46,543 nucleotides of DNA from an uncultured Steroidobacter sp. (GCF_937958065.1 NZ_CALFXI010000017.1:1-46543); one strand, 5' to 3'. Positions 24,852-34,053 are shown, counted from the first letter of the stretch. Notes: generated by a model from the letters alone, not told the origin. Program-made: numbers and translations.

Positions 24852-27149
24852 TCAATAGCGCCACAGCACGCCGGCCGACGGTATCAACGGCAACCAGGAA
24901 CTGAGATCGCGCTCGTAGCTCACCGAGCCGTCGGCGTTCTGCCGCGGTTTGTATTCGACACAGCAAGGATTCTGGCGCGAGGTCGCGTTGGAGACTTCGA
25001 CGAACACGTCGAGCGCGCCGCGTGGCATGAGGAAGGTGCGGGTCACGCGAAAATCCAGCGAATTGAACGCGGCAAACCGGCTGCGGTTGCGCTGTGACAG
25101 ATCGATGCTCGGCACCCCGGTCACCGGATCGATGGCGAGCCTGGTGGTCGGCCAGCCACTGTGGAAGCTGTTGATGACGGTCGCGTTCCACGGCCCGCTC
25201 GCCCAGCTCACGCCCAGGTTGACGGCATGCCGTTGATCCCAGCTGCGCGGCACATCTTCGCCATCGATTCGATCGGTGGCCTGCGACCACGTATAGCTGA
25301 GCCAGCCGCTCCAGGGGCCGCGCGGCCGCATCTGCATCAGCACTTCGATGCCTTGGGCGAAAGCGCTATGCGCGTCGATCATGACGCGATCGAACTCCGC
25401 TTCCGGAAACAGCACCAGTGGATCGAGCATGTTCTCGAAGCGCGGATTGATGCGTCGATAGTATTTGCGATATGCCTCGACGCGCAGATTGAAGCCGTCG
25501 TCGAAGGCATGCTCCAGACTGGCGATGAAGTGATCCGCATGCTGCGCGGGATAGAACTGCGAGATGCCGTCTTCGACCTGCAGCTCGTTGATGCCCTGGG
25601 ATTGATAGAAACGTCCCCAGCCGGCGCGCAGCGTGGTGGCAGGCGACACGGTGTAGAGCACGCTGACGCGCGGGCTCCATTGTTCGCCATCGTCGCTGCC
25701 GTCGTAGGTTTGCACGTCGGCCCGCAGACCGGTCTCGAACGTCCAGCGTTGACCGAGCGTGGTCCGCATGTCCCAGTACAGCGAGTTCTCATATCCCTGC
25801 GGAGCAGGCGCCGCGCGTCGCGTGGTCACCGAGCCGGGCGAGCCCGGGAAGGGGTAGTCGGGCGAGACGGTGAGATCGAGCGCGTAGTCATAGTCGCCCC
25901 AGAGTTTGCGGACCTCGCCGCCGAAACGATGCTTGAATGCACCGCGGTTCCAGGTGTTCTCCAGCCTCAGCCCGCCGATGTGGAAGCTGCGATCGTCCTG
26001 CACGCGTCCGGAGCGCTGGCCCGGCTGATCGACCACGCCACGGCGTTCATTGACCAGATCGGTGAACGAGCCGATGACCCGGGTGGAGAAATCCGGGGAC
26101 CAGGCGTGGTCCAGCGTCAGCCAGCTATAGATGTTTCGATACCTGGCGCGCGCCTGCTGCGCTCCCTCATCGCGCTTGGCGACGATCTGGTCGCCGGAGG
26201 CGAGCGCGTCGAAAGAGATTCGCGTGGCGTCGCTCAGCTGGTACTCGACACGCGCGAACCCGTCGGAATAGTCCGGTTTGCCGAAATCCTCCTCCGTGAA
26301 CTGCGCAAGCTCGCCAAGGTTGCCGCGACGAGCGGAGATCAGCGCGCGCCCGCGGCCGTCGTCGAAGCCGGTTGCCGCCAGCGCGTTGGTATGGAAGAAG
26401 CTGATGCCGGCTTCGTAGTAGCGCTCATCGGGACGGATGGTGCGCGCGTCGATGATGGCGCTCATGCGATCGCCATAGGGTGCCGGGAACCCGCCCGAAT
26501 AGAACTCGATGCCATCGATCAGCCGGGAATCCAGCAGACTGATGGGGCTGTAGAAGTTCTTCAGATGAAAAGGCTCGTACAGCCGCAGCCCGTTCAGGAC
26601 GATGGCGGTCTCGTTCGGTTCGCCGCCGCGCACCGGCCCGAGGCTGGAGACGCCGTTGGTGGCCGTCCCGGGCAGTCTTTGCACCGCCCGCAATGTTTCA
26701 TCCGCCAGACGCGGCATGGCCTGCACTTCGTCCTGCGTCAGGAATTCCTTTGGCGCGATGTTGTCGGCGCTCGCCAGCACGTAGCGGCTGGTTTGAACGA
26801 CGACCTCTTCGGGCTGCGTGGGCTCCGGTTTCGGCGCGGCCGGTGCTTGTTCGGGAGGAGCGGGCGAGCCGCGCACCACGGCATACACTCGAGGCGCCGC
26901 CTCGGACAACGCCAATCCATGCGCAGCCAGAATTTCTCGAGCCAGCTCCAGTCCGCGGGTCGCATGGGGTTCGACCTCGACCCGCAGCTGCGCCGGCACG
27001 ATCTGGTTGTTGTAGATGAAGATCAGGCCCTGGGCGCGCAGGTCCTTGAGCACATCGCCGACGCTACGGCCCTGGAGCTGCGCCATCGCGGCGTGGCACA
27101 TCAGCAGTCCCGTCGACAGGCAGGCGACGCGCCGCAGCGCTGACTTCAT
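24852..27149 (-). CDS. TonB-dependent receptor with STN domain (lipid-cluster receptor)
   Basis: A 765-residue outer-membrane receptor: signal peptide (cleavage after AMA, about 23), STN domain (about 25-94, GRSVGDVLKDLRAQG), Pro/Ala linker, TonB box-like EEVVVQT (114-120), plug (RLPGTATNGVSSLGPVRGGEPNE in part; FYSGGFPAPYGDRMSAIID) and barrel ending in LWRY. It is the last gene of the minus-strand set eptA-like, ECF sigma, FecR, PAP2, receptor. Its start lies inside the PAP2 gene, an 86-bp overlap. STN plus adjacent FecR and ECF sigma makes it a surface-signalling receptor. The ligand is unknown. The receptor is distinct in sequence from the two paralogues at 5532 and 34054. Confidence 0.9.
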   Translation of the reverse strand: MKSALRRVACLSTGLLMCHAAMAQLQGRSVGDVLKDLRAQGLIFIYNNQIVPAQLRVEVEPHATRGLELAREILAAHGLALSEAAPRVYAVVRGSPAPPEQAPAAPKPEPTQPEEVVVQTSRYVLASADNIAPKEFLTQDEVQAMPRLADETLRAVQRLPGTATNGVSSLGPVRGGEPNETAIVLNGLRLYEPFHLKNFYSPISLLDSRLIDGIEFYSGGFPAPYGDRMSAIIDARTIRPDERYYEAGISFFHTNALAATGFDDGRGRALISARRGNLGELAQFTEEDFGKPDYSDGFARVEYQLSDATRISFDALASGDQIVAKRDEGAQQARARYRNIYSWLTLDHAWSPDFSTRVIGSFTDLVNERRGVVDQPGQRSGRVQDDRSFHIGGLRLENTWNRGAFKHRFGGEVRKLWGDYDYALDLTVSPDYPFPGSPGSVTTRRAAPAPQGYENSLYWDMRTTLGQRWTFETGLRADVQTYDGSDDGEQWSPRVSVLYTVSPATTLRAGWGRFYQSQGINELQVEDGISQFYPAQHADHFIASLEHAFDDGFNLRVEAYRKYYRRINPRFENMLDPLVLFPEAEFDRVMIDAHSAFAQGIEVLMQMRPRGPWSGWLSYTWSQATDRIDGEDVPRSWDQRHAVNLGVSWASGPWNATVINSFHSGWPTTRLAIDPVTGVPSIDLSQRNRSRFAAFNSLDFRVTRTFLMPRGALDVFVEVSNATSRQNPCCVEYKPRQNADGSVSYERDLSSWLPLIPSAGVLWRY

Positions 27150-27870
27150 TGCGTTCCCACTGTGATCGACGGGGCGGGGCAGGATTCCATAGCCGGGCCT
27201 TGAAAACGAAAGTGTACAGAGTTGACGAAACCGTCCACACCAGCATCGCGCTCCACACATCGTGTGAAACGAAATGCGCACCGCGAGTTTGCTGGGCGAT
27301 GCCGAACGTCAGGCCCAACAGCACACCGGCGGCCAGGCCCCATCGCGCGGCTGCCCGACTGCGCTCGCGAAACACGAAGTATAAAGCCAGCAGCGCGTAA
27401 CCGGAGCTGGCATGGGCGGCGGGAAAGCACTGCGCGTGGCGCAGGTCGGCGGGGCGATGCTGGAACAGATGAATGAACGGGAACCTGCCGCCGAACTCGG
27501 TCAGGTCGCGTGGGCAGTCGACGTTGGTCAGGGTTTTCAGCAAGCCCACCAGGCCCACCGACAGCACGATGGACACGAAAAAGAACAGCGCGGGTCTACG
27601 CAGTTCGTGCAACTGCGGGCGGGTCCAGCTCGCTATGCAAGTTGCCAGCGCCAGCAGCGCTACGGCACGCATCAGCCAGGTGCCGTCACGATGGATCAGC
27701 TCGTTGGCCCACCAGCTGCTCGCGCCGATCCAGCGTGACTGGACCTCATCGAAGAACAGCGCGTGCGCGATGTCGAGGTCGAGCGTAGTGGTTGCCAGCA
27801 AGGGGGCGAGCAGCACGAACACCGTCAGCGGCGCGCGCAGATGGCGCCAGTAGAAGCTCGTATTCGACAT
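27064..27870 (-). CDS. PAP2-family membrane phosphatase
   Basis: A 268-residue integral membrane protein with about five or six helices. PAP2 motifs: KTLTNVDCPRDL (Lys112, Arg121), CFPAAHASSGYALLALYF (His153) and RGAHFVSHDVWS (Arg196, His203). This subgroup, with the DCP-DL and FPAxHASSGY pattern, is common near lipid A-modifying genes and removes phosphate from lipid or isoprenoid pyrophosphates; the exact substrate is not settled here. The last 30 residues are charged, lie past the final helix and overlap the receptor start. It follows FecR by 112 bp of apparently non-coding sequence. With EptA-like and ArnT-like enzymes close by, a lipid A or undecaprenyl phosphate role is the best guess. 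Confidence 0.86.
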   Translation of the reverse strand: MSNTSFYWRHLRAPLTVFVLLAPLLATTTLDLDIAHALFFDEVQSRWIGASSWWANELIHRDGTWLMRAVALLALATCIASWTRPQLHELRRPALFFFVSIVLSVGLVGLLKTLTNVDCPRDLTEFGGRFPFIHLFQHRPADLRHAQCFPAAHASSGYALLALYFVFRERSRAAARWGLAAGVLLGLTFGIAQQTRGAHFVSHDVWSAMLVWTVSSTLYTFVFKARLWNPAPPRRSQWERNEVSAAARRLPVDGTADVPRRDGAAPGP

Positions 27871-27982
27871 GCGTCAGAACGATTTCCGGGTTTCGATCAG
27901 CAATGGCATCGAATCGATGGCGTTGCTGCGATCCAGCGGTCGATCGAGCGCCAGTGTGCCAATTTCGCGCCCAGTCCGGCGC

Positions 27983-29014
27983 TCAGTGGGTTCGACGCGT
28001 GGGGGCGCGCGAATCAATCGGCGCGAGCTCGATGCCGATCTCGCTCGAGTCCGTTTGATAGCGACGCAGCTGAGTGGTCGCCAGCACTGTCGTCAGGGCC
28101 ACGTCGGCATCGAGGCCGGCAATGGAGCCTTGCAGCTTCACGGATTGCGCAGCTGCTTCGGCTTCCGGCGTGGCATACACGACGTGCCGGCCGGTTTCGC
28201 GGGCGATCCATTGCAGGAACGCTGCGAGCGACTGGTTGTCGATGTCGAACTGAGGCCCGGCCTGCAGGGTCCAGTGCCAGTGCGGATCGGTCGCATCGAG
28301 CGTGCTGCGGGTCAGCTCGCCGTCATTCGTCAGATGCAGCACCTGTCCTGCTTCGCCAGTGTTCGAAGTGGTCGGAGTCGTCACGAGCACGCGGCCTTCA
28401 CGGACACTGACCACCATCGCATCGGCGTGAGTGCGAACTTCGTATTGGGTTCCGACGTGTTGCACGGACCCAGCGGTCGTCTGGATGGTCAGCGCATTTG
28501 CGTTTCCCGCCGCTGAAGGCGCGTCGATATAGACCGCGCCCGCGGCCAGCGAAATGCGATCGGTCGCGTCGACCGTGAGTTGGGTGTTGTGATCGAGCCG
28601 TAGCGACAGCCCGTCAGGGAACGAAACGGCGGCGCGCGACTGCGCGTCGGTTTGCATGTTGTCGCCGACCAGAATGAGCTGTCCGACTGCGCGAGCTTCG
28701 GCCTTGCTGTGGCTGCCGGCGAGCAGCTGCCCGTCGACATACGAGATGCTGGCGAACTGCTCGGGAGCCGGCGCCATGAATCGATAAGCGAAAGTGGTGA
28801 CCAGCACAGCCAGCACGACGCCCGCGGCAATCCGCCAGGCAACGACGCGCTGCTGGCGCCGACGTTCCTGCACGATGTTGCGCCATTCGGCATGCACTGC
28901 CGACATCACCTCCGTCGTCGTCGCGGCCGAAGGTTCGTCGCGCGCGCCAACCTCTCGCAGCAACGCTTCGATGCTGGCGTCGTTAGACTCGGGTTCGTCA
29001 CGTACCGTCGTCAT
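27983..29014 (-). CDS. FecR-domain sigma regulator
   Basis: A 343-residue single-pass protein: cytoplasmic N-terminus (1-60), membrane helix (about 62-80), periplasmic FecR domain (about 105-210; VGDNMQTDAQSRAAVSFPDG, LAAGAVYIDAP, GTQYEVRTHADAMVVSVREGRV) and a C-terminal STN-like part (about 258-330; NQSLAAFLQWIARETGRHVVYA). It should receive the signal from the STN receptor at 24852-27149 and regulate the ECF sigma encoded 4 bp upstream. It lacks the DUF4880 N-domain seen in the FecR at 10161, so the sigma contact may differ. Confidence 0.86.
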   Translation of the reverse strand: MTTVRDEPESNDASIEALLREVGARDEPSAATTTEVMSAVHAEWRNIVQERRRQQRVVAWRIAAGVVLAVLVTTFAYRFMAPAPEQFASISYVDGQLLAGSHSKAEARAVGQLILVGDNMQTDAQSRAAVSFPDGLSLRLDHNTQLTVDATDRISLAAGAVYIDAPSAAGNANALTIQTTAGSVQHVGTQYEVRTHADAMVVSVREGRVLVTTPTTSNTGEAGQVLHLTNDGELTRSTLDATDPHWHWTLQAGPQFDIDNQSLAAFLQWIARETGRHVVYATPEAEAAAQSVKLQGSIAGLDADVALTTVLATTQLRRYQTDSSEIGIELAPIDSRAPTRRTH

Positions 29015-29018
29015 GGCG

Positions 29019-29642
29019 CTACTTTCTCATACCGGCGAGCACATCGCTCGCAGTCGACCCAAATACAGTTTCCAGTGCCTGGCGGAATGCCGTGCGCGCG
29101 CGAGCGAGCAGCGACTGCGCCGCTATGTGCCCGACGCCGAGCAGCTCGCCGATCTCCTCGACGCTGCGTCCCTCGATATATTTCCATTCCAGCACATCGC
29201 CATAGCGCGACGGCAGCCGATCCAGGACGGACTGCACCAGCCGGCGCACTTCGGCATTGGTGTAGCCCTGCATCGGCTCGTCCGAGGCGGGCGCGGCGAT
29301 GGATTCCAGCGCTTCGCGCAGCCCCGGCGTGTCATCGATCAGCACCACGTTCTGGGAGTGGCGCTTGTGAGCGCGCAGATAGTCCGCGATCTGGCGGCGA
29401 CAGATCTGGCACAACCAGCTGAACAGCGCCGCCTCGCCGCGAAAACCGGCGAGCGCGCGCATGGCTTTGACCAGGGTTGCTTGCACCACTTCTTTGCAGG
29501 CCTCGGCGTCGTTGCCCAGCCGGGGCAGCGCGAACCGGTAGACACGCGGAAAATAGGTCTCGAAAAAGCGGCGAAACGCCGCCTCGTCGCCACGGAGCAT
29601 GGCGGCGATCAGCGCGCTTTCGGTGCTTTCCTCGTTGCTCAC
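29019..29642 (-). CDS. ECF RNA polymerase sigma factor
   Basis: A 207-residue sigma-70 family protein with region 2 (FRRFFETYFPRVYRFALPRL, EVVQATLVKAMRAL, LFSWLCQICRRQIADYLR) and region 4 (LDRLPSRYGDVLEWKYIEG, SVEEIGELLGVGHIAAQSLLARAR). It starts at GTG, 40 bp after the eptA-like stop, with fecR 4 bp downstream. The C-terminal tail after region 4 is about 25 residues. Targets are inferred to include its own operon and perhaps the lipid-modifying genes. Confidence 0.88.
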   Translation of the reverse strand: MSNEESTESALIAAMLRGDEAAFRRFFETYFPRVYRFALPRLGNDAEACKEVVQATLVKAMRALAGFRGEAALFSWLCQICRRQIADYLRAHKRHSQNVVLIDDTPGLREALESIAAPASDEPMQGYTNAEVRRLVQSVLDRLPSRYGDVLEWKYIEGRSVEEIGELLGVGHIAAQSLLARARTAFRQALETVFGSTASDVLAGMRK

Positions 29643-29682
29643 TTGTCAGTAGGACGGGCGGGGTCGATAAATCAATCGTCGC

Positions 29683-31380
29683 TCATTCGCTGCCGCCGCC
29701 GCGGCGGCAGCCAGCGAGCAGATCCAGTTGCCGATCATAAGCCTGGTTGCGCAGCTGTGCCGCGCCCAGCACCGTGTGGTAGAAGAAATCATGACTGACC
29801 GGCAGGCTCGCCTCGGTGCGCAGGCAGTCGGCGCGCAGCTGTGTCCGGCGGACATAACCCTCGGAGGTCCAGATCAACATGGGCACGTGCCGCTGCGCTG
29901 CCGGCGCGAATGCGTACGGCATGCCGTGTAGGTAGATGCCGTTCTCGCCCAGCGATTCGCCATGGTCCGAAACGTAGATCAACACGCTGTCGAGGTGTGA
30001 GCTGACCTGGCGGAGCATCCGGATCTGGCTGGCGAGCACATGATCGGTGTACGCGATCGTGTTGTCGTAGGCGTTGGTGATCTCCTGTTGAGTGCAATGC
30101 TGCAGCTGGTTGGAGCGGCAGGCGGGCTGAAAGCGTTCGAACTGCGGTGGATACCGCTCCGAGTAGAACGGTCCGTGACTGCCCTTCTGGTGGAACACGA
30201 TGACCGTGTCGCGCACGATCTTGCGCAAGGTCTCCGGCAGGTCGCCGAGCATGACGGCGTCGAAACAGTTCGAGTCGCGGCAATACTGCGGATCGGGCTT
30301 CTGGTTGTAGTCGATGCTGGTCACGCGGGCGCAGACCCCTTTGCAACCGGAGTTGTTGTCGCGCCATTGCACGTCGAAGCCGGCTTGCACCAGCGAGTCG
30401 AGCAGATTCCTGTAGCGATCGGCTTCAGCGACTTTGAATGCGGCGCGCGGCAGGTGCGAGAACAGGCAGGGCACTGAAATGGCGGTCGAGGTGCCGCACG
30501 AGGACGTATTCGAGAAATACGTGAGGCCGGAGATTTGCGCCAGCTCGGGATTGGTCTCGCGAGCATAGCCGCCGAGCTGGAAGTTCTCGGCACGCGCGGT
30601 TTCGCCGATGACCAGGAACAACACCAGGGGTCGGGCTGAAGGAGCAGCGGTGTGCTCGATCTTGCCGGCTGGATCGATCAACGGCCCGTTGGCACGCGCA
30701 TCGCGACCCCCGGCAAGCAGGCCCGCCATGCTGACCACCTGCGCGATTGGATTGAGCGTGTAGCGAACCGGCTTGTGCTCGCGAAAGAAAGTGGCGTAGT
30801 CGGCCGAATTGGCAAACATGCCTGCGACCGCTACGCCAAGCGCGACAACAACGGCGATCGCACGTTGCCCCATCTGAGTGCGCCAACTGCGTTCCGGCAA
30901 ACGGACCCGCCACACCAGCAGCGCGGGAACCAGTCCCAGCAGCACACCATGCAGCGCCACGTCCGCATTCAGCAGTGCCGTGACTTCGGCGTGGTCGGTC
31001 TGGAGGACGTTGCGCATCATCTCCTGGTTCATGATTGCGCCGTACTCGCTCATGAAGTAGGCGCCGAACGCGGCGAGCACGAACATCACGCTGGCGGCGG
31101 CACGCATCACCCAGCGAGTCGGCGAGAGGAGCAGCAGTACCGCCTGCACCACCCACGCCAGCACGAAGAGCGAAGCCATGAAGAGCATCGAGCCCGCGCT
31201 CGGGTGCCACATCGCCGCGCCCGACAGCTGCCAGAAGCGGACGTTGTACAGCGCCAGCCAGATGAAGGACACGCCAAAGGCGAATGCGATATCGGAGGAG
31301 CAGGGAATGCCAGCGGCCCAGCGCTCTCGGAAACGTGCGTATAGCGGCAGGGGGGCGGCTGGGAAACGTTCTGTGTGCAT
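29683..31380 (-). CDS. Lipid A phosphoethanolamine transferase, EptA/MCR family
   Basis: The 565-residue enzyme transfers phosphoethanolamine from phosphatidylethanolamine to lipid A phosphate. It has five N-terminal membrane helices (about 28-215) and a periplasmic alkaline-phosphatase-like domain. Visible signatures: GETARAENFQLGGYARETNP, with a metal-binding Glu; SSCGTSTAISVPCLFS, with nucleophile Thr297; and SDHGESLGENGIYLHG, with Asp-His metal ligands. Paired cysteines (CGTST/PCL, GCKGVC, CRDSNC) fit the family's disulphides. It heads the minus-strand set that continues with the ECF sigma 40 bp away, and is divergent from an ArnT-like gene. Such enzymes lower binding of polymyxin-type peptides. 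Confidence 0.92.
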   Translation of the reverse strand: MHTERFPAAPLPLYARFRERWAAGIPCSSDIAFAFGVSFIWLALYNVRFWQLSGAAMWHPSAGSMLFMASLFVLAWVVQAVLLLLSPTRWVMRAAASVMFVLAAFGAYFMSEYGAIMNQEMMRNVLQTDHAEVTALLNADVALHGVLLGLVPALLVWRVRLPERSWRTQMGQRAIAVVVALGVAVAGMFANSADYATFFREHKPVRYTLNPIAQVVSMAGLLAGGRDARANGPLIDPAGKIEHTAAPSARPLVLFLVIGETARAENFQLGGYARETNPELAQISGLTYFSNTSSCGTSTAISVPCLFSHLPRAAFKVAEADRYRNLLDSLVQAGFDVQWRDNNSGCKGVCARVTSIDYNQKPDPQYCRDSNCFDAVMLGDLPETLRKIVRDTVIVFHQKGSHGPFYSERYPPQFERFQPACRSNQLQHCTQQEITNAYDNTIAYTDHVLASQIRMLRQVSSHLDSVLIYVSDHGESLGENGIYLHGMPYAFAPAAQRHVPMLIWTSEGYVRRTQLRADCLRTEASLPVSHDFFYHTVLGAAQLRNQAYDRQLDLLAGCRRGGGSE

Positions 31381-31522
31381 CGCCGTGTTGGACGGCTCCG
31401 TTCGCGGCCATCAATCGAAAATAAAAATGCGGCACCTGCGATTGGTTTTTTCGCAGCGTTCGTCCAACACCAATTCGCGGCGACCAGGGCATAATCGCCG
31501 CCACTTTCGAGGCAGGTGAACG

Positions 31523-33262
31523 ATGCAGGCGAGTTGGGTGCAGGAGTGGTTTCGCGTCGGCGGCGATAGCTCACGCGATGCGCGACTCGACCTGTTGTGG
31601 CTGTTGGGACTGGCATTGCTGCTGATCGCGACCGGGATCGGTCTGCGCGATCCGTGGCCCGCGGACGAACCGCGCTTTGCGCTGATCGTTCGTGACATGG
31701 TGGCGAGCGGCGACTGGCTGTTGCCGCGCGTCGGCGGCGATGTGTATGGCGACAAACCGCCGCTGTTCTTCTGGCTGATGGGGCTGGCGCTGCTCGCCAC
31801 CGGGTCGCTGCGCATCGCCTTCCTGCTGCCGTCCTTGCTCAGTGGACTCGCCTGCCTGTTCCTCATCTACGATCTGGGCCGGCGCCTGTGGAATCGCGAG
31901 ACTGGCCTGGCCGCGGCGCTGGCCTTGCTGCTGACCATTCAATTTGTCTGGCAAGTGCGTCAGGCGCAGATCGATGCGACGCTGCTGTTCTGGGTGGTGC
32001 TCGGTCTGTACGGCTTGATGCGCCACCTGTTACTCGGTCCGGCCTGGGGCTGGTACGCGATCGGTTGGGCTGCGGCTGGATTCGGTGTGATCACCAAGGG
32101 CGTCGGTTTTCTGCCCCTGCTGATGTTGATTCCGTTTGCAGCGATGCGCGGTCCGCGTTGGTCGCCACGCATGCAGAGCACGAGCATCGGGCTGTGGCTC
32201 ATCGGCCCGGTGGCGTTCCTGCTCGCGGTCAGCACCTGGCTCGTGCCGATGCTGCTGGCGGCCAATGCCGATCCAACACTTGCGGCCTATCGCGACGAAA
32301 TCCTGTTTCATCAGACCGTCGGTCGCTACACCGATGCCTGGCATCACCGCGAGCCGTTCTGGTATTTCATCATCAAGGTGATTCCGGGATTGTGGCTGCC
32401 GCTGACGCTGCTGCTGCCGTGGCTCGTGCCGCGGTGGCGCAAAGCATGGCAGGCGCGTGACTTACGCATCGGCTTGCTCGTGTCGTGGATCGTGCTGGTG
32501 CTGCTGTTCTTCAGCCTCAGCAGTGGCAAGCGCGGTGTTTATATCCTTCCGGCGGTGCCGGCCCTGGCGCTCGCGAGCGGGCCCTACCTGCTGGAGCTGC
32601 TGCAGCGCCGCTCGGTGCAGCGAGTGTTGTTCATTCTGGCTGCCGTGATCGCGGCGGTCTGTCTGACGCTTGCCATCTACGTCCAGATACAACCGGACAA
32701 GCGGCTCGAGGTGATGGCGAACTATGAGATCGATGTCTTCGGCCCGCTGTTGTTGATCGGTGGCGCCGGCGCTTTGGTCTGCGCACTCGCCCGACCCGCT
32801 CGGGGCGTGCTCGCCTATGCAGGCGTACTCGCGGTTGCTCTGCTGACGGTGAGCTACTGGGTCAATCCGGTCATGAATGCGGCCCGCTCGGGCGCGGGCT
32901 TCATCGATCGGGTCGAAGCGATCGACGACCCGAACGCGGAGCTCGGCTTCGTGGGCTTCAAGGAGCAGTATCTGCTCAACGTGCATCGTCCCATCGTTCA
33001 CTTCGGGCACGCGCGCTGGCGCGAGTCGGATCAGGAAGCGGCCGACGCGGCGCTGTGGCTGAATGGTTCGGAGCGTCGTCAGCTGGTCGTCAACGATCAC
33101 GCCCGTCAGCTGTGCTTCAGCCACACCACGGCGCAGGCTTTGGGCGAGGCGAATCGCTCGCAGTGGTACATCGTGCGAGGCAAGCCGGACGAAAAATGCG
33201 TGGCTCGCGGCAAAGCGGCGGCGCTCTATAGCTACGCGCCACCGCCGCGAGCTGCGGATTAG
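31523..33262 (+). CDS. ArnT-like membrane glycosyltransferase
   Basis: A 579-residue GT-C fold enzyme of the ArnT/PMT group, which uses a polyprenyl-phosphate sugar donor on the periplasmic face. About eleven to twelve helices can be drawn. The first periplasmic loop carries the acidic motif PWPADEPRFALIVRDM (Asp48-Glu49), followed by GDWLLPRVGGDVYGDKPPLFFW, the ArnT-type pattern. The C-terminal soluble domain (about 450-579) is shorter than a classical ArnT C-domain. The acceptor may be lipid A and the donor aminoarabinose or another sugar, but no arn biosynthesis genes are in the window. It is divergent from the eptA-like gene. Confidence 0.87.
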   Translation: MQASWVQEWFRVGGDSSRDARLDLLWLLGLALLLIATGIGLRDPWPADEPRFALIVRDMVASGDWLLPRVGGDVYGDKPPLFFWLMGLALLATGSLRIAFLLPSLLSGLACLFLIYDLGRRLWNRETGLAAALALLLTIQFVWQVRQAQIDATLLFWVVLGLYGLMRHLLLGPAWGWYAIGWAAAGFGVITKGVGFLPLLMLIPFAAMRGPRWSPRMQSTSIGLWLIGPVAFLLAVSTWLVPMLLAANADPTLAAYRDEILFHQTVGRYTDAWHHREPFWYFIIKVIPGLWLPLTLLLPWLVPRWRKAWQARDLRIGLLVSWIVLVLLFFSLSSGKRGVYILPAVPALALASGPYLLELLQRRSVQRVLFILAAVIAAVCLTLAIYVQIQPDKRLEVMANYEIDVFGPLLLIGGAGALVCALARPARGVLAYAGVLAVALLTVSYWVNPVMNAARSGAGFIDRVEAIDDPNAELGFVGFKEQYLLNVHRPIVHFGHARWRESDQEAADAALWLNGSERRQLVVNDHARQLCFSHTTAQALGEANRSQWYIVRGKPDEKCVARGKAAALYSYAPPPRAAD

Positions 33263-33270
33263 CGCACCGA

Positions 33271-33885
33271 TCAGTTCGTTTGAACTGCAACGACACCGCA
33301 GGCGATGCGATCGCCGGAGTTGCCGGACGGCTGCGTCTTGTAGTCGTCGGGTTTCGCATGCACCACCACTGCTTTGCCGAGGATGTCATTGGGCGAACCG
33401 GTCTGCAGTGAGACATTGGGATTGTCGACGCTGACTTCCGCGACGCCCTGCGCATCCGACTTCAGGTTGAACATGTCACCGGCGTGATGCGGCGGGCTCT
33501 GCGGGTTGCCATGCTCCTGGCCGGTGGGATTGAAATGAGCACCGGCACTGGTTGCGTCGGGCGCGCTGCAGTCGCCTTTCTCATGAAAATGAAAACCGAA
33601 TTCGCTGTCGGGCTTCAGTCCCTGCACCATTCCTGAAATTTTTACTCCCGTGCCCGCGGCGGTGATCTTCAATGCACCGTTCGCAGTGTTGCCTTGGGTG
33701 GGCGAGAGTTTCGCCGCCGCGCCGGCAGTGGCTTCGGCCGTGGCGGTGGTCTGAGGTTCGGTGGATCTTGTTACGGCGGGGCCCTCGCCTGCGGGCGGGG
33801 GCGCTTCGGTGGCCGGAGCGCCGTGCTGCTTTTGACCACAGGCGGCGAGCAGCACGAGCAATGCGACCGGACTGAAATATTTCAT
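33271..33885 (-). CDS. sodC: Cu/Zn superoxide dismutase, lipoprotein
   Basis: A 204-residue periplasmic lipoprotein (lipobox LLAAC, Cys16) with a Pro/Ala/Thr linker (about 17-65), then the SodC fold. Metal ligands: FGFHFHEKGDCSAPDATSAGAHF (two Cu His, first Cys and a further His), then PPHHAGDM (bridging region) and VVVHAKPDDY (Cu His). The second Cys in DRIACGVV completes the disulphide. It converts superoxide to peroxide and oxygen. The ATG at 33885 is preferred over an upstream start because it gives a clean lipoprotein signal. It converges with the ArnT-like gene (8 bp between stops). Confidence 0.93.
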   Translation of the reverse strand: MKYFSPVALLVLLAACGQKQHGAPATEAPPPAGEGPAVTRSTEPQTTATAEATAGAAAKLSPTQGNTANGALKITAAGTGVKISGMVQGLKPDSEFGFHFHEKGDCSAPDATSAGAHFNPTGQEHGNPQSPPHHAGDMFNLKSDAQGVAEVSVDNPNVSLQTGSPNDILGKAVVVHAKPDDYKTQPSGNSGDRIACGVVAVQTN

Positions 33886-33959
33886 TGAGCAAGCCCTCGT
33901 CAAAGGATCCGGGTTAAATCCATGACGCATTGATTGCGTTCCGAAAATCTCGCCCGGGA

Positions 33960-33988
33960 ATGTCACGACCGCGTCACCCGGCTGTCAT
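33960..33988 (+). promoter_or_regulatory. Triple PHO-box-like repeat
   Basis: Three 7-bp direct repeats with 4-bp gaps (11-bp period): ATGTCAC (33960-33966), GCGTCAC (33971-33977) and CTGTCAT (33982-33988). The PhoB consensus half-site is CTGTCAT with the same 11-bp period; the third unit is identical to it. The site lies 65-94 bp upstream of the TonB receptor ATG at 34054, whose downstream neighbour is a phosphoesterase. A fourth, weak unit (GCTTAAT, 33993-33999) follows in phase. Confidence 0.6.
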
Positions 33989-34053
33989 TGGCGCTTAATG
34001 CGCTCCCACGAGCATGCGCCGCGTTCTGACGCAGCTAAGGATGCCACGGTCAC

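Noticed and set aside
27871..27982. Stop-free stretch between fecR and PAP2 that could encode about 30 residues
   Set aside because: It lacks a credible start with a ribosome-binding site and shows no recognisable motif; it may be only the overlapping frame of the fecR end.
29683..31380. Horizontally acquired mcr-type resistance gene
   Set aside because: Composition is like the neighbours, there is no insertion sequence or plasmid gene nearby, and the gene sits in a coherent chromosomal cluster.
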